Notes under the pieces: generated by a model | Databases searched by the model: none | The model's input: the letters and a program-made list of their open reading frames with translations, nothing else | What the model was told of the DNA's origin: nothing | Made by a program: the position numbers and the translations under genes | Assembly: GCF_033343995.1 (NCBI RefSeq) | Contig: NZ_CP137573.1 | Coordinates: 2,947,001-3,011,000, forward strand | Length of the DNA: 64,000 bases | DNA from: Streptomyces sp. HUAS YS2 | Lineage (GTDB): Bacteria > Actinomycetota > Actinomycetes > Streptomycetales > Streptomycetaceae | Reading direction: 5' to 3' | In this document: positions 9,837 to 18,397 of the stretch, piece after piece | How the letters are laid out: every line of letters begins with the position of its first letter | How positions within the stretch are numbered: position 1 is the stretch's first letter

Positions 9837-11237
9837 ATGACCGGCGGCGAAGAGTTCCGGATCGAGCACGACTCCATGGGCGAGGTCCGCGTCCCCGCGC
9901 GTGCCAAGTGGCGGGCCCAGACGCAGCGGGCGGTGGAGAACTTCCCGGTCTCCGGGCAGCGCCTGGAGCGGGCCCACATCGAGGCGCTGGCCAGGATCAA
10001 GGCGGCGGCGGCCAAGGTCAACGCCGAGCTGGGAGTGATCGGCGCGGACGTGGCCGGAGCGATCCAGGAGGCCGCCGCCGAGGTCGCGGAGGGCCGCTGG
10101 GACGACCAGTTCCCGGTCGACGTGTTCCAGACGGGCTCGGGGACCTCGTCCAACATGAACACCAACGAGGTGCTCGCGACCCTCGCGACCGAGCGCCTCC
10201 CCGAGGGCACGGACGTGCACCCCAACGACCACGTCAACGCCTCGCAGTCGTCCAACGACGTCTTCCCCTCCTCCATCCACATCGCGGCGACCGCCGCCGT
10301 CACCGGCGATCTGATCCCCGCGCTCGATCGTTTGGCCGCCTCCCTGGAGCGGAAATCGGCCGAATTCGCGGACGTGGTGAAATCCGGCCGCACGCACCTC
10401 ATGGACGCCACCCCGGTCACCCTCGGCCAGGAGTTCGGCGGGTACGCCGCCCAGGTCAGGTACGGCATCGAGCGGCTGCGCGCCTCGCTGCCCCGGCTCG
10501 CCGAACTCCCCCTCGGCGGTACGGCGGTGGGGACCGGCATCAACACCCCGCCCGGCTTCTCCGCGGCCGTGATCGCCGAGGTGGCCCGGGCGACCGGGCT
10601 GCCGCTGACCGAGGCCCGCGACCACTTCGAGGCGCAGGGCGCGCGGGACGGCCTGGTGGAGACGTCCGGGCAGCTCCGCACCATCGCCGTCGGCCTCACC
10701 AAGATCTCCAACGACCTGCGGTGGATGGCCTCCGGACCGCGTACCGGACTGGCCGAGATCAATCTCCCCGACCTCCAGCCGGGCTCGTCGATCATGCCCG
10801 GCAAGGTCAACCCGGTGATCCCCGAGGCGGTCCTGATGGTTGCCGCGCAGGTGACCGGGAACGACACCACGGTGGCGGTGGCCGGCGCGGCCGGGAACTT
10901 CGAGCTCAACGTGATGCTGCCGGTGATCGCGAAGAACCTGCTGGAGTCGGTCCGGCTGCTGGCCAACGCCTCGCGGCTGCTCGCCGACCGCACCGTCGAC
11001 GGGATCACCGCGAACGTGGAACGGGCCCGGGAGTACGCGGAGTCCTCGCCGTCCGTCGTCACGCCGCTCAACAAGTACATCGGCTACGAGGAGGCGGCGA
11101 AGGTCGCCAAGAAGTCGCTGGCGGAGCGGCGGACGATCCGCGAGGTGGTCCTGGACTCCGGCTACGTCGAGCGGGGGGACCTCACCGTCGAGCAGTTGGA
11201 CGAGGCGCTGGACGTGCTGCGCATGACGCATCCGTGA
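9837..11237 (+). CDS. fumC: Class II fumarate hydratase
   Basis: A 466-residue cytosolic, metal-independent fumarase of the aspartase/fumarase superfamily, reversibly hydrating fumarate to malate in the TCA cycle. It has the family hallmarks in order: [13 protein letters not shown] (about 100), the [15 protein letters not shown] active-site segment (about 186), and the signature loop [12 protein letters not shown] (about 317) with the catalytic Ser. The start ATG has GAGAGGTGGG upstream. Paired with the Fe-S fumarase at 947-2614, it gives oxidative-stress-tolerant capacity. DUF402 follows 44 nt later. Confidence 0.95.
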   Translation: MTGGEEFRIEHDSMGEVRVPARAKWRAQTQRAVENFPVSGQRLERAHIEALARIKAAAAKVNAELGVIGADVAGAIQEAAAEVAEGRWDDQFPVDVFQTGSGTSSNMNTNEVLATLATERLPEGTDVHPNDHVNASQSSNDVFPSSIHIAATAAVTGDLIPALDRLAASLERKSAEFADVVKSGRTHLMDATPVTLGQEFGGYAAQVRYGIERLRASLPRLAELPLGGTAVGTGINTPPGFSAAVIAEVARATGLPLTEARDHFEAQGARDGLVETSGQLRTIAVGLTKISNDLRWMASGPRTGLAEINLPDLQPGSSIMPGKVNPVIPEAVLMVAAQVTGNDTTVAVAGAAGNFELNVMLPVIAKNLLESVRLLANASRLLADRTVDGITANVERAREYAESSPSVVTPLNKYIGYEEAAKVAKKSLAERRTIREVVLDSGYVERGDLTVEQLDEALDVLRMTHP

Positions 11238-11281
11238 CGTTCGCCGCAGCGGCCCCCGCGCGGCCCACCTAAGATCTGCGC

Positions 11282-11956
11282 ATGACAGCATCGGCAGCTT
11301 CGCAGCACAGCGCGCACTGGGCGCCGGGGGACCGCATCCTCTGGCGCTACCGCGGCATCGGCTCCGGTGACGTGCACATCTGTCGGCCGGTGACCGTCGT
11401 GCAGGACACCGCCGAGCTGCTCGCGGTCTGGATGGCGCCGGGCACCGAGTGCGTCAAGCCGGTGCTCACCGACGGCACGCCCGTCCACGAGGAGCCGCTG
11501 GCGACCCGGTACACCGCCCCGCGCACGACGACCCGCGCGCACTGGCACGGCACGGGGGTGCTGAAGCTGGCGCGGCCCGACGAGCCGTGGTCGGTGTGGC
11601 TGTTCTGGGAGCGGGGCTGGCGGTTCCGCAGCTGGTACGTGAACCTGGAGGAGCCCCGGACCCGGTGGTCCGGCGGGGTCGACTCCGAGGACCACTTCCT
11701 GGACATCTCCGTGTACCCCGACCGCAGCTGGTTCTGGCGCGACGAGGACGAGTTCGCGCAGGCACAGCGGTGCGGGCTGATGGGCGCCGCGCAGGCCGAG
11801 CGGGTACGGCGGGCCGGCGCCGCGGCCGTCGAGCTGATCGGCGCGTGGGGGGCGCCGTTCTCGGACGGCTGGGAGGACTGGCGGCCGGATCCGGCCTGGA
11901 CGGTTCCGGATCTTCCGGCGGACTGGGACCGCACCCCGGCGCACACGGCACCGTGA
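11282..11956 (+). CDS. DUF402 domain protein
   Basis: A 224-residue cytosolic protein of the DUF402 family. The core motif is WYVNLEEP followed by the acidic string D-x-LDISVYPD-x-SWFWRDEDEF, typical of the FomD/Ntdp nucleotide-phosphohydrolase fold that uses Asp-bound metal. A TAAGAT box lies 6 nt before the ATG and no ribosome site is visible, so a leaderless mRNA is likely. The precise substrate cannot be told from sequence; nucleoside di- or triphosphate hydrolysis is the best guess from characterised relatives. Confidence 0.8.
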   Translation: MTASAASQHSAHWAPGDRILWRYRGIGSGDVHICRPVTVVQDTAELLAVWMAPGTECVKPVLTDGTPVHEEPLATRYTAPRTTTRAHWHGTGVLKLARPDEPWSVWLFWERGWRFRSWYVNLEEPRTRWSGGVDSEDHFLDISVYPDRSWFWRDEDEFAQAQRCGLMGAAQAERVRRAGAAAVELIGAWGAPFSDGWEDWRPDPAWTVPDLPADWDRTPAHTAP

Positions 11957-11961
11957 GACCC

Positions 11962-11992
11962 TTGATGCGCCCCCGGGGTGCAAACGTAGGAT
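11962..11992 (+). promoter_or_regulatory. Possible promoter for the small ORF/phosphatase pair
   Basis: TTGATG (11962-11967), a 19-nt spacer and TAGGAT (11987-11992) resemble a vegetative Streptomyces promoter, 81 nt ahead of the small ORF start. The spacer is long, so this is tentative. Confidence 0.3.
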
Positions 11993-12072
11993 CGTCCTCC
12001 GCAAGGCCGTGACGCATCAACCAGTGAGTACAGCGCAGGACCTGACCGTAAGTCATTCAAGAGGGGGAGAGC

Positions 12073-12225
12073 GTGCCGGACGTGTGCCCGGGTGTGCGTA
12101 CCCCTGCCGATTCCGTGTTCGCATCGACGTCCCGTCCGGGGTTTAGCCCCGGTGACGGCGCGGCATCGGCTGACAGAGCGATGGCATCGCACAACCGGCC
12201 CGGACGGACGGAATCCCACGCGTGA
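12073..12225 (+). CDS. Small leader ORF translationally coupled to the SpoIIE-type phosphatase
   Basis: GTG 12073 follows a strong ribosome site (GAGGGGGAGAG, 12061-12071) and opens a 50-codon frame beginning VPDVCPGVRTPADS. It ends at TGA 12223-12225, overlapping the phosphatase GTG at 12222 as GTGA. The phosphatase itself has only a weak ribosome site, so translation of this ORF would load ribosomes onto it. The peptide has no recognised domain. It could be a regulatory leader peptide or simply a coupling ORF. Confidence 0.55.
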   Translation: MPDVCPGVRTPADSVFASTSRPGFSPGDGAASADRAMASHNRPGRTESHA

Positions 12226-14618
12226 CGGAGCATCCCACCTCCCACGAAGGCCGCCAGCCCCTGGCTGACCGCCCGCAGGAACGCACCCGGCCGCGCCCCG
12301 ACGCCCCGGCGGTCCCGGCGCCGGGCGATCACGGCGTGCTGCCCGACGCCGCGCCGTCGCCGCGCGGGGTCGAGCCGGGGCGGCAGGGCGAGCAGCCGCG
12401 GCCGGGCGGCCAGGACCGTGCCGCCGCGAAGCCGTCCCGCCGCCGCAAGCCGGCCCGCAAGGGCGGCTCCGGTACGGCGCTGCCCGCTCAGCCCGGCACG
12501 GACCGGTCCGAGACGGACGTCCGGGCCGCCGAGGCGGCGGCGAAGCCGCCCCGGCGGGGCCGGCGCACCCCCGACGAGACACCGGCCAAGGGCCGGACCC
12601 CGGCCCCGGCGGGCCCGGGCGAACCCGCGGACGCGCACGCGCGGACCGACGCGGCGGGCGACGCCACCCGGGCCGTCCGGCGGACCGACACCGGAGACCG
12701 GAACGCGCCGGACGCCAGGGCCGCCGAGGCGGCGGCGCGGCCGTCCGGCCGCGGCGGACGGGCGGCGGACGCGGGGAGGGCCGCGCCCAAGGGCAGCTCC
12801 GCGCCGGCACAGCGGGCGGGCGACGACGGCCCCGGCGGCACCGCTCCGGGCGGCTCCGCGGGCTCCGCCGGGGGCGACGGGCCCGGGCGTCCGGGCGGGA
12901 ACGGCTCCGCGGGCTCCGGCGCCGAACCCGCGCGCCGCGAGGGCGACCGGCTGCGGTTCGTGGGGGCCGCCACGCGGCGCGTCGCCCGCGGCATAGACCT
13001 CGACGAGATCGTGCTCGGGCTGTGCCGGGCCACCGTGCCCACGTTCTCCGACGCGATCCTGGTCTACCTGCGCGATCCCCTGCCCGTGGGCGACGAGCGG
13101 CCGGTCGCGCCGTTCGTGCTGCGGCTGCGCCGTACCGACCGGCTCCGTTTAACCGAAGGCGACGGCGAGGACGCCGTACTGGTCCCCGATCCCGACCCCA
13201 CCCCGGCCGCCGAACTGTGCGAGGTCCGCTCCGGCGGCGCGCTCGCCGAAGTGCTGCGCGGGGTGCGGCCGGTGTTCGGCGACTCCGCGGCGGCCCTCGC
13301 GGCGCTGCCCGAACTGCTCGGCCCCGACCACCCGCTGCCGCCCGGCCACCGGGCGATCCTGGCGCCGCTGCGCGGCCGTCGGCGCGTCATCGGCGCCGCG
13401 GTGTTCCTGCGCCGCCCCGAGCGGCCGGCGTTCGAGCCGAACGACCTGCTCGTCGCCGCCCAGCTGGCGACGCACACCGCGCTCGGCATCGACAAGGCGG
13501 TGCTGTACGGGCGCGAGGCGTACATCGCGGACGAGCTCCAGCGCACGATGCTGCCGGACTCGCTGCCCCAGCCGACCGGTGTCCGGCTGGCCTCCCGCTA
13601 CCTGCCGGCCGCCGAGACGGCCCGGGTCGGCGGCGACTGGTACGACGCGATCCCGCTGCCCGGCAGCCGGGTCGCGCTCGTCGTCGGCGACGTCATGGGC
13701 CACTCCATGACCTCCGCCGCGATCATGGGCCAGCTGCGCACCACCGCGCAGACCCTGGCCGGGCTCGACCTGCCGCCGCAGGAGGTGCTGCACCACCTCG
13801 ACGAGCAGGCCCAGCGGCTCGGTCAGGACCGCATGGCGACCTGCATGTACGCGGTGTACGACCCGGTCTCGCACCGCATCACCATCGCCAACGCCGGTCA
13901 CCCGCCGCCGATACTGCTCCACCTCGGCGGCCGGGCCGAGGTGCTCCGCGTCCCGCCGGGCGCGCCGATCGGCGTGGGCGGGGTGGACTTCGAGGCGGTC
14001 GAGCTGGACGCCCCCGCCGGGGCGACGCTGCTGCTCTACACCGACGGCCTCGTGGAGTCCCGGCTGCGCGACGTCTGGACCGGCATCGAGCAGCTGCGCG
14101 AGCGGCTCGCCGCGACCGCGCAGCTGACCGGGCCGGACCACTCGCCGCCGCTGGAGGCGCTCTGCGACGACGTGCTCGACATGCTCGGCCCGGGCGACCG
14201 GGACGACGACATCGCGCTGCTCGCCGCCCGGTTCGACGGGATCGCGCCGAGCGATGTCGCGTACTGGTTCCTGGAGCCGGAGGACGCGGCCCCGGGCCGG
14301 GCCCGCCGGCTGGCCCGGCGGGCGCTGGCCCGCTGGGACCTGGAGGAGCTGACGGACTCGGTCGAGCTGCTGGTCAGCGAGGTCGTCACGAACGCGGTCC
14401 GGTACGCGGAGCGGCCCGTGACGCTGCGGCTGCTGCGGACGAACGTGCTGCGCTGCGAGGTCGGCGACGACTCGCCGCAGCTGCCGCGGCAGCGCAGGGC
14501 CCGGGACACCGACGAGGGCGGCCGCGGGCTGTTCCTGGTGAACCGGCTGGCCCGGCGGTGGGGCGCGACGCGGCTGTCCGGCGGCAAGGTGGTCTGGTTC
14601 GAGCTGCCGACGCGCTGA
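12222..14618 (+). CDS. GAF-SpoIIE phosphatase-HATPase regulatory protein (TTA codon)
   Basis: A 798-residue cytosolic signalling protein. Residues 1-245 are a disordered Pro/Ala/Gly/Arg-rich tail. A GAF-like sensor follows (about 250-425). Then comes a PP2C-type SpoIIE Ser/Thr phosphatase (about 435-670; GGDWYDAI, GDVMGHSMTSA, LLYTDGLVE, DDDIALLAA). A C-terminal HATPase_c/RsbW-like kinase domain completes it (about 690-798; SEVVTNAVRYAE, GRGLFLVNRLA). Such proteins dephosphorylate anti-anti-sigma factors and may bind or phosphorylate partner proteins. Codon 310 (13149-13151) is TTA, which is rare in Streptomyces and read by the bldA tRNA, implying developmental control. Translation appears coupled to the small ORF just upstream. 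Confidence 0.9.
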   Translation: MTEHPTSHEGRQPLADRPQERTRPRPDAPAVPAPGDHGVLPDAAPSPRGVEPGRQGEQPRPGGQDRAAAKPSRRRKPARKGGSGTALPAQPGTDRSETDVRAAEAAAKPPRRGRRTPDETPAKGRTPAPAGPGEPADAHARTDAAGDATRAVRRTDTGDRNAPDARAAEAAARPSGRGGRAADAGRAAPKGSSAPAQRAGDDGPGGTAPGGSAGSAGGDGPGRPGGNGSAGSGAEPARREGDRLRFVGAATRRVARGIDLDEIVLGLCRATVPTFSDAILVYLRDPLPVGDERPVAPFVLRLRRTDRLRLTEGDGEDAVLVPDPDPTPAAELCEVRSGGALAEVLRGVRPVFGDSAAALAALPELLGPDHPLPPGHRAILAPLRGRRRVIGAAVFLRRPERPAFEPNDLLVAAQLATHTALGIDKAVLYGREAYIADELQRTMLPDSLPQPTGVRLASRYLPAAETARVGGDWYDAIPLPGSRVALVVGDVMGHSMTSAAIMGQLRTTAQTLAGLDLPPQEVLHHLDEQAQRLGQDRMATCMYAVYDPVSHRITIANAGHPPPILLHLGGRAEVLRVPPGAPIGVGGVDFEAVELDAPAGATLLLYTDGLVESRLRDVWTGIEQLRERLAATAQLTGPDHSPPLEALCDDVLDMLGPGDRDDDIALLAARFDGIAPSDVAYWFLEPEDAAPGRARRLARRALARWDLEELTDSVELLVSEVVTNAVRYAERPVTLRLLRTNVLRCEVGDDSPQLPRQRRARDTDEGGRGLFLVNRLARRWGATRLSGGKVVWFELPTR

Positions 14619-14650
14619 GCGTCCGGCGCCGCACACGCCGCACACGACAA

Positions 14651-14692
14651 GGGCTGCGGCCCGGACCCTGAGAGGGGTCCGGGCCGCGGCCC
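14651..14692. terminator. Bidirectional terminator hairpin
   Basis: An 18-bp stem with one G-T pair (14651-14668 with 14675-14692) and a 6-nt loop lies between the convergent phosphatase and PBP genes. TTCTT follows on the plus side. Confidence 0.85.
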
Positions 14693-14720
14693 TTCTTCGT
14701 CGGTCGTTCCCGGGCCGTCG

Positions 14721-16922
14721 CTACGGGATGGTGTCCGAGACCACCTCGTCGCCCGGGTCCGGCGGGCTCGTCGGCCCCGTCGGCCGGCCGGTCCGGGTGC
14801 GGGTGGGCAGCGGGTCCGGGTCCTGCGTGGACGGGTCGGACGGCGGCGGCGGGGCCGGGCTCTCCGTGTCCGCGGGCGGCGTCGGGTCCGGGGTCTCCGT
14901 CTCGGCCGGCGGGGTCGGGTCCGGGCTCTCGGAGGTCTCGGACCGGGTCGGGACCGGCTCGACGACCGCGTTGTCCCCGAGCTCCAGGTCGAACCGCTCG
15001 TCGGAGCCGCCGCCCAGCGCCTTGGTGGTGTAGGCGTTCCAGATCAGCGCGGGCGTCCGCCCGCCGTTGGCGCGGCCCTCGTTGATGGTGTCGGTCAGGG
15101 TGACCTGGCCGGTGCCGTCCGGCTTCTCGCCGAACAGGCCGACCGCGGTGACCAGTTCGGGGGTGTAACCGACGAACCAGGCGGAGCGGTTGTTCTCCGA
15201 GGTGCCGGTCTTGCCCGCGGCGTCGTAGTCGCCGGCGGCGCGGAAGCCGGAGCCGGACTTGACCACGCCGGTCATCGCCTTCGTGACGGTGTCGGCCGTC
15301 TCGCGGCTGACCACCTGCTCGCCGCCCGACTTCACCGGCTGCACCTGGCGGTCCTTGTGCGTGGCCGACTTCACGATGGACGGGGTGACCTTCTTGCCGT
15401 GGTTGTCGAGCGTCGCGTAGACGCCCGCCATGTCCCAGGTGGAGGCGCCCATGGTGCCGAGCGACATCGCCGGGTGCTCGCCGAAGTCCTTGCCGTCCTT
15501 CATACCGAGGTCGAGGGCGGTCTTCTTCACGTTGCCCATGCCGACGTCCACGATCATCTGGGCGTAGACCGAGTTGATGGACTTGTTGGTGGCCGTCTGC
15601 ACGTTCACCATGCCGTGGTCCCGGTCGTCCTCGTTCTCCGGGGCGAACCGCTCGTCGCTGCCCTCGACGGGCCGCTTGCTGGTGCCGTCGTAGACGGTGC
15701 CCAGGCCGATCTTGCGGCCGTCCTGGGTCTCGGCGCCGTTCTCCAGGGCGGAGGCGAGGACGATCGGCTTGAAGGTCGAGGCGGGCTGGTAGTCGCGGCG
15801 GGTGGCGTTCGACATCCAGTGCTCGGTGGCGCCGACGCCGCCGTACAGGGCGACGACCGCGCCGGTCTTCGGGTCGACGGAGGTCGCACCGGCCTGGACG
15901 ACCGCCTGGCTCTTGTCGCCCTTGCGGTCGATCTTGTCCTCGAGCTGCTGGTCGACGGCCTTGACCAGAGACTTCTGCTTCTTCTCGTCGATGTTGAGGG
16001 TGATCGTCCAGCCGCCGGCCTTCAGGTCCTCCTCGTTGACGCCCTGGCGGATCAGCTCCGCGTTGGCGGCCTCGACGATGTAGCCGGTCTGGCCCTCCAT
16101 CCCGGGGGCGGCCTTGGGGGCCTTGGGGACCGGGAAGGTCAGCGCGGCGCGCTCCTCGGCGGGGAGCCAGCCCTCCTCGACCATGTTGTTCAGGGTGTAG
16201 TTCCAGCGCTCCTGCACGAGGCGGCGGCCGGTCTCGGTGGCGGAGGTCCAGTCGTACTGGCTGGGGGCCTGGAGCACCGAGGCGAGGTACGCGCCCTGGG
16301 CGACGGTCAGCTTCTCGGCGTCCACGCCGTAGTACGCCTGGGCGGCGGCCTGGATGCCGTAGGCGTTGCGACCGTAGTAGCTGGTGTTGATGTACCCCGC
16401 GAGGATCTCGTTCTTGGTCATGCGCTGGTCGACCTTGAGGGCGATGACCAGTTCCTTGAGCTTGCGGGTGACGGTCTGGCTCTGGTCCAGGTAGTAGTTC
16501 TTGACGTACTGCTGGGTGATCGTCGAACCGCCCTGCTTGCCCTTGCCGGTGAGCGTGGTGAGCGCGGCGCGGGTGGTGCCCTTGATGTCGACGCCGTTGT
16601 CCTTGTAGAAGCTCTTGTTCTCCGCGGCGACGAAGGCGCGCTGGACCGGCAGCGGGATCTTCTCCAGACCCACGATCTCCCGGTTGACCTTGCCGTCCCG
16701 GGCGAGGACCTTGCCGTTGCTGTACTTGTACACGTTGCTCTGCATGGTCGCCTCGGCGTTGGCGTTCGCCGGGACCGGGACCATCAGGTAGATCGCGTAC
16801 AGGGCGCCCATCCCCAGCAGGCAGGCCACGAGGAAGGTGCCCAGCAGCTTCCGCCAGGTGAAGAGACGGCGTATGCCGCCGCCGCCCTGCGACGCCGCCC
16901 GTCGCGTGTTGGCTCGGCCCAT
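14721..16922 (-). CDS. Class A penicillin-binding protein (transglycosylase/transpeptidase)
   Basis: A 733-residue bifunctional peptidoglycan synthase. After a short cytosolic tail comes one membrane anchor (LLGTFLVACLLGMGALYAIYL). The GT51 domain has AAENKSFYKDNGVD (usually ED-x2-F-x2-H; here EN and DNG) and QGGSTITQQ. The transpeptidase domain has SxxK (STFKP), SxN (KSINS) and KTGTS. A Pro/Thr/Asp-rich extracellular tail ends the protein. ATG 16922 (GGAG 10 nt upstream) is preferred. An in-frame GTG at 17003 lacks a ribosome site and would add 27 residues including a TTA codon. It acts outside the membrane in cell-wall growth. Confidence 0.92.
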   Translation of the reverse strand: MGRANTRRAASQGGGGIRRLFTWRKLLGTFLVACLLGMGALYAIYLMVPVPANANAEATMQSNVYKYSNGKVLARDGKVNREIVGLEKIPLPVQRAFVAAENKSFYKDNGVDIKGTTRAALTTLTGKGKQGGSTITQQYVKNYYLDQSQTVTRKLKELVIALKVDQRMTKNEILAGYINTSYYGRNAYGIQAAAQAYYGVDAEKLTVAQGAYLASVLQAPSQYDWTSATETGRRLVQERWNYTLNNMVEEGWLPAEERAALTFPVPKAPKAAPGMEGQTGYIVEAANAELIRQGVNEEDLKAGGWTITLNIDEKKQKSLVKAVDQQLEDKIDRKGDKSQAVVQAGATSVDPKTGAVVALYGGVGATEHWMSNATRRDYQPASTFKPIVLASALENGAETQDGRKIGLGTVYDGTSKRPVEGSDERFAPENEDDRDHGMVNVQTATNKSINSVYAQMIVDVGMGNVKKTALDLGMKDGKDFGEHPAMSLGTMGASTWDMAGVYATLDNHGKKVTPSIVKSATHKDRQVQPVKSGGEQVVSRETADTVTKAMTGVVKSGSGFRAAGDYDAAGKTGTSENNRSAWFVGYTPELVTAVGLFGEKPDGTGQVTLTDTINEGRANGGRTPALIWNAYTTKALGGGSDERFDLELGDNAVVEPVPTRSETSESPDPTPPAETETPDPTPPADTESPAPPPPSDPSTQDPDPLPTRTRTGRPTGPTSPPDPGDEVVSDTIP

Positions 16923-17153
16923 CGCTTCGTTGCTCCGCTCGTCGTGTCGTAGGTCCGCTTCGGATTCAGGATCGGGATCAGCTGAAGAAGCTAACACCGC
17001 CACCTATGACAAAGGGCAACCGATCCGGTCTTTTCCGGACGTGAGAATCAGCACCCACTCCTGTGGGAACCGACGCGCGGAACGCCCGAAGGGTTGCGCC
17101 CGGCGCCCGGCACATCACCCGTTCGAGCCGTCGAGCGCCCCGGGACGGGCAGC

Positions 17154-17183
17154 TATACACGCCGCGTATACACTCCGTGTAGA
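17154..17183 (+). promoter_or_regulatory. Twin overlapping palindromes: probable PadR autoregulatory operator
   Basis: TATACAC-GCC-GCGTATA (17154-17170) and TATACAC-TCC-GTGTAGA (17167-17183) each match their own complement at 6 of 7 arm positions and share four bases. They end 9 nt before the PadR start. The layout suggests two dimers bound 13 bp apart and repression of the padR-ABC operon. Confidence 0.65.
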
Positions 17184-17192
17184 GTGACGCTC

Positions 17193-17717
17193 ATGTCCAT
17201 CGGTCACACCCTTCTCGGGCTCCTCGAATCCGGCCCCCGCCACGGCTACGACCTCAAGCGCGCGTTCGACGAGAGATTCGGCCACGACCGGCCGCTGCAC
17301 TACGGGCAGGTCTACTCGACCATGTCCCGGCTCCTGAAGAACGGCCTCGTCGAGGTCGAGGCGATCGAGCCCGGCGAGGGCCCCGAGCGCAAGCGGTACG
17401 CCATCACCGAGGCCGGGATCACCGACGTCGAGCAGTGGCTGAGGCAGCCGGAGAAGCCGGAGCCGTACCTCCAGTCCGTGCTGTACACCAAGGTCGTCCT
17501 CGCCCTGCTCACCGGCCGCGGCGCGGCTGAGCTGCTCGACGCCCAGCGGGCCGAGCATCTGCGGCTGATGCGCGAGCTCACCCGGCGCAAGCAGGCCGGC
17601 GACCTCGCCGACCAGCTCATCTGCGACCACGCCCTGTTCCACCTCGAAGCCGATCTCCGCTGGCTGGAACTCACCGCGGCCCGGCTCGACGCGCTCGCAG
17701 CGGAGGTCCGCCGGTGA
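17193..17717 (+). CDS. PadR-family transcriptional repressor
   Basis: A 174-residue winged-helix regulator. The start MSIGHTLLGLLESGPRHGYDLKRAFDE is the classic PadR N-terminal helix. The HYGQVYSTMSRLLKNGLVEVE recognition/wing region and the C-terminal dimerising coiled coil follow. ATG 17193 places the operator-like palindromes immediately upstream, and longer in-frame starts would run through them. Its TGA overlaps the GTG of the ABC ATPase (GTGA), so repressor and transporter are co-translated. It most likely represses this efflux operon until a ligand, probably an antibiotic or envelope-active compound, binds. Confidence 0.88.
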   Translation: MSIGHTLLGLLESGPRHGYDLKRAFDERFGHDRPLHYGQVYSTMSRLLKNGLVEVEAIEPGEGPERKRYAITEAGITDVEQWLRQPEKPEPYLQSVLYTKVVLALLTGRGAAELLDAQRAEHLRLMRELTRRKQAGDLADQLICDHALFHLEADLRWLELTAARLDALAAEVRR

Positions 17718-18397
17718 CCGCCGCACCCCTCCTGCGCGCCACCGGGCTCGACAAGGCGTACGGGCCCACGCCCGCCCTCGCCGGCGCGGACTTCGCGATC
17801 CGGGCCGGCGAGGTCGTCGCCGTCATGGGCCCCTCCGGCTCCGGCAAGTCCACGCTGCTGCACTGCCTGGCCGGGATCGTCCGCCCCGACGCGGGGACGA
17901 TCCTTTACGACGGGCGGGAGCTGACCGCCCTGTCGGACGCCGCGCGCAGCGCCCTGCGCCGTACCGACTTCGGCTTCGTCTTCCAGTTCGGCCAGCTCGT
18001 CCCCGAGCTGACCTGCGTGGAGAACGTGGCCCTGCCGCTGCGTCTGAACGGCGAGCGGCGCAAGGCCGCCGAGGCCCGGGCCACCGAGTGGCTGGACCGC
18101 CTGGAGGTCGGGGACATCGCGAGGAAGCGCCCCGGTGAGATATCCGGCGGCCAGGGCCAGCGCGTCGCGGTCGCCCGCGCCCTCGTCACCGCCCCGCGCG
18201 TGCTGTTCGCCGACGAGCCGACCGGCGCGCTGGACTCCCTCAACGGCGAGCGGGTCATGCGGCTGCTCACCGAGGCCGCCCGGGACACCGGCGCCGCGGT
18301 CGTCCTCGTCACCCACGAGCCTCGGGTCGCGGCCTACTCCGACCGCGAGGTCGTCGTCCGCGACGGCCGGGTCCGGGACACGGAGTGGGCGGCATGA
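17714..18397 (+). CDS. ABC transporter ATP-binding protein (MacB/LolD type)
   Basis: A 227-residue ATPase subunit. Walker A is GPSGSGKST, Q-loop FQFGQLVPELT, signature SGGQGQR, Walker B VLFADEPTGALD and H-loop THE. It has the compact size of subunits that partner FtsX-like permeases. It overlaps padR at GTGA and the permease at ATGA, so the three form one tightly coupled operon. It probably powers export or sensing of a lipidic or peptide compound from the membrane rather than import, as no binding protein is encoded nearby. Confidence 0.92.
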   Translation: MTAAPLLRATGLDKAYGPTPALAGADFAIRAGEVVAVMGPSGSGKSTLLHCLAGIVRPDAGTILYDGRELTALSDAARSALRRTDFGFVFQFGQLVPELTCVENVALPLRLNGERRKAAEARATEWLDRLEVGDIARKRPGEISGGQGQRVAVARALVTAPRVLFADEPTGALDSLNGERVMRLLTEAARDTGAAVVLVTHEPRVAAYSDREVVVRDGRVRDTEWAA

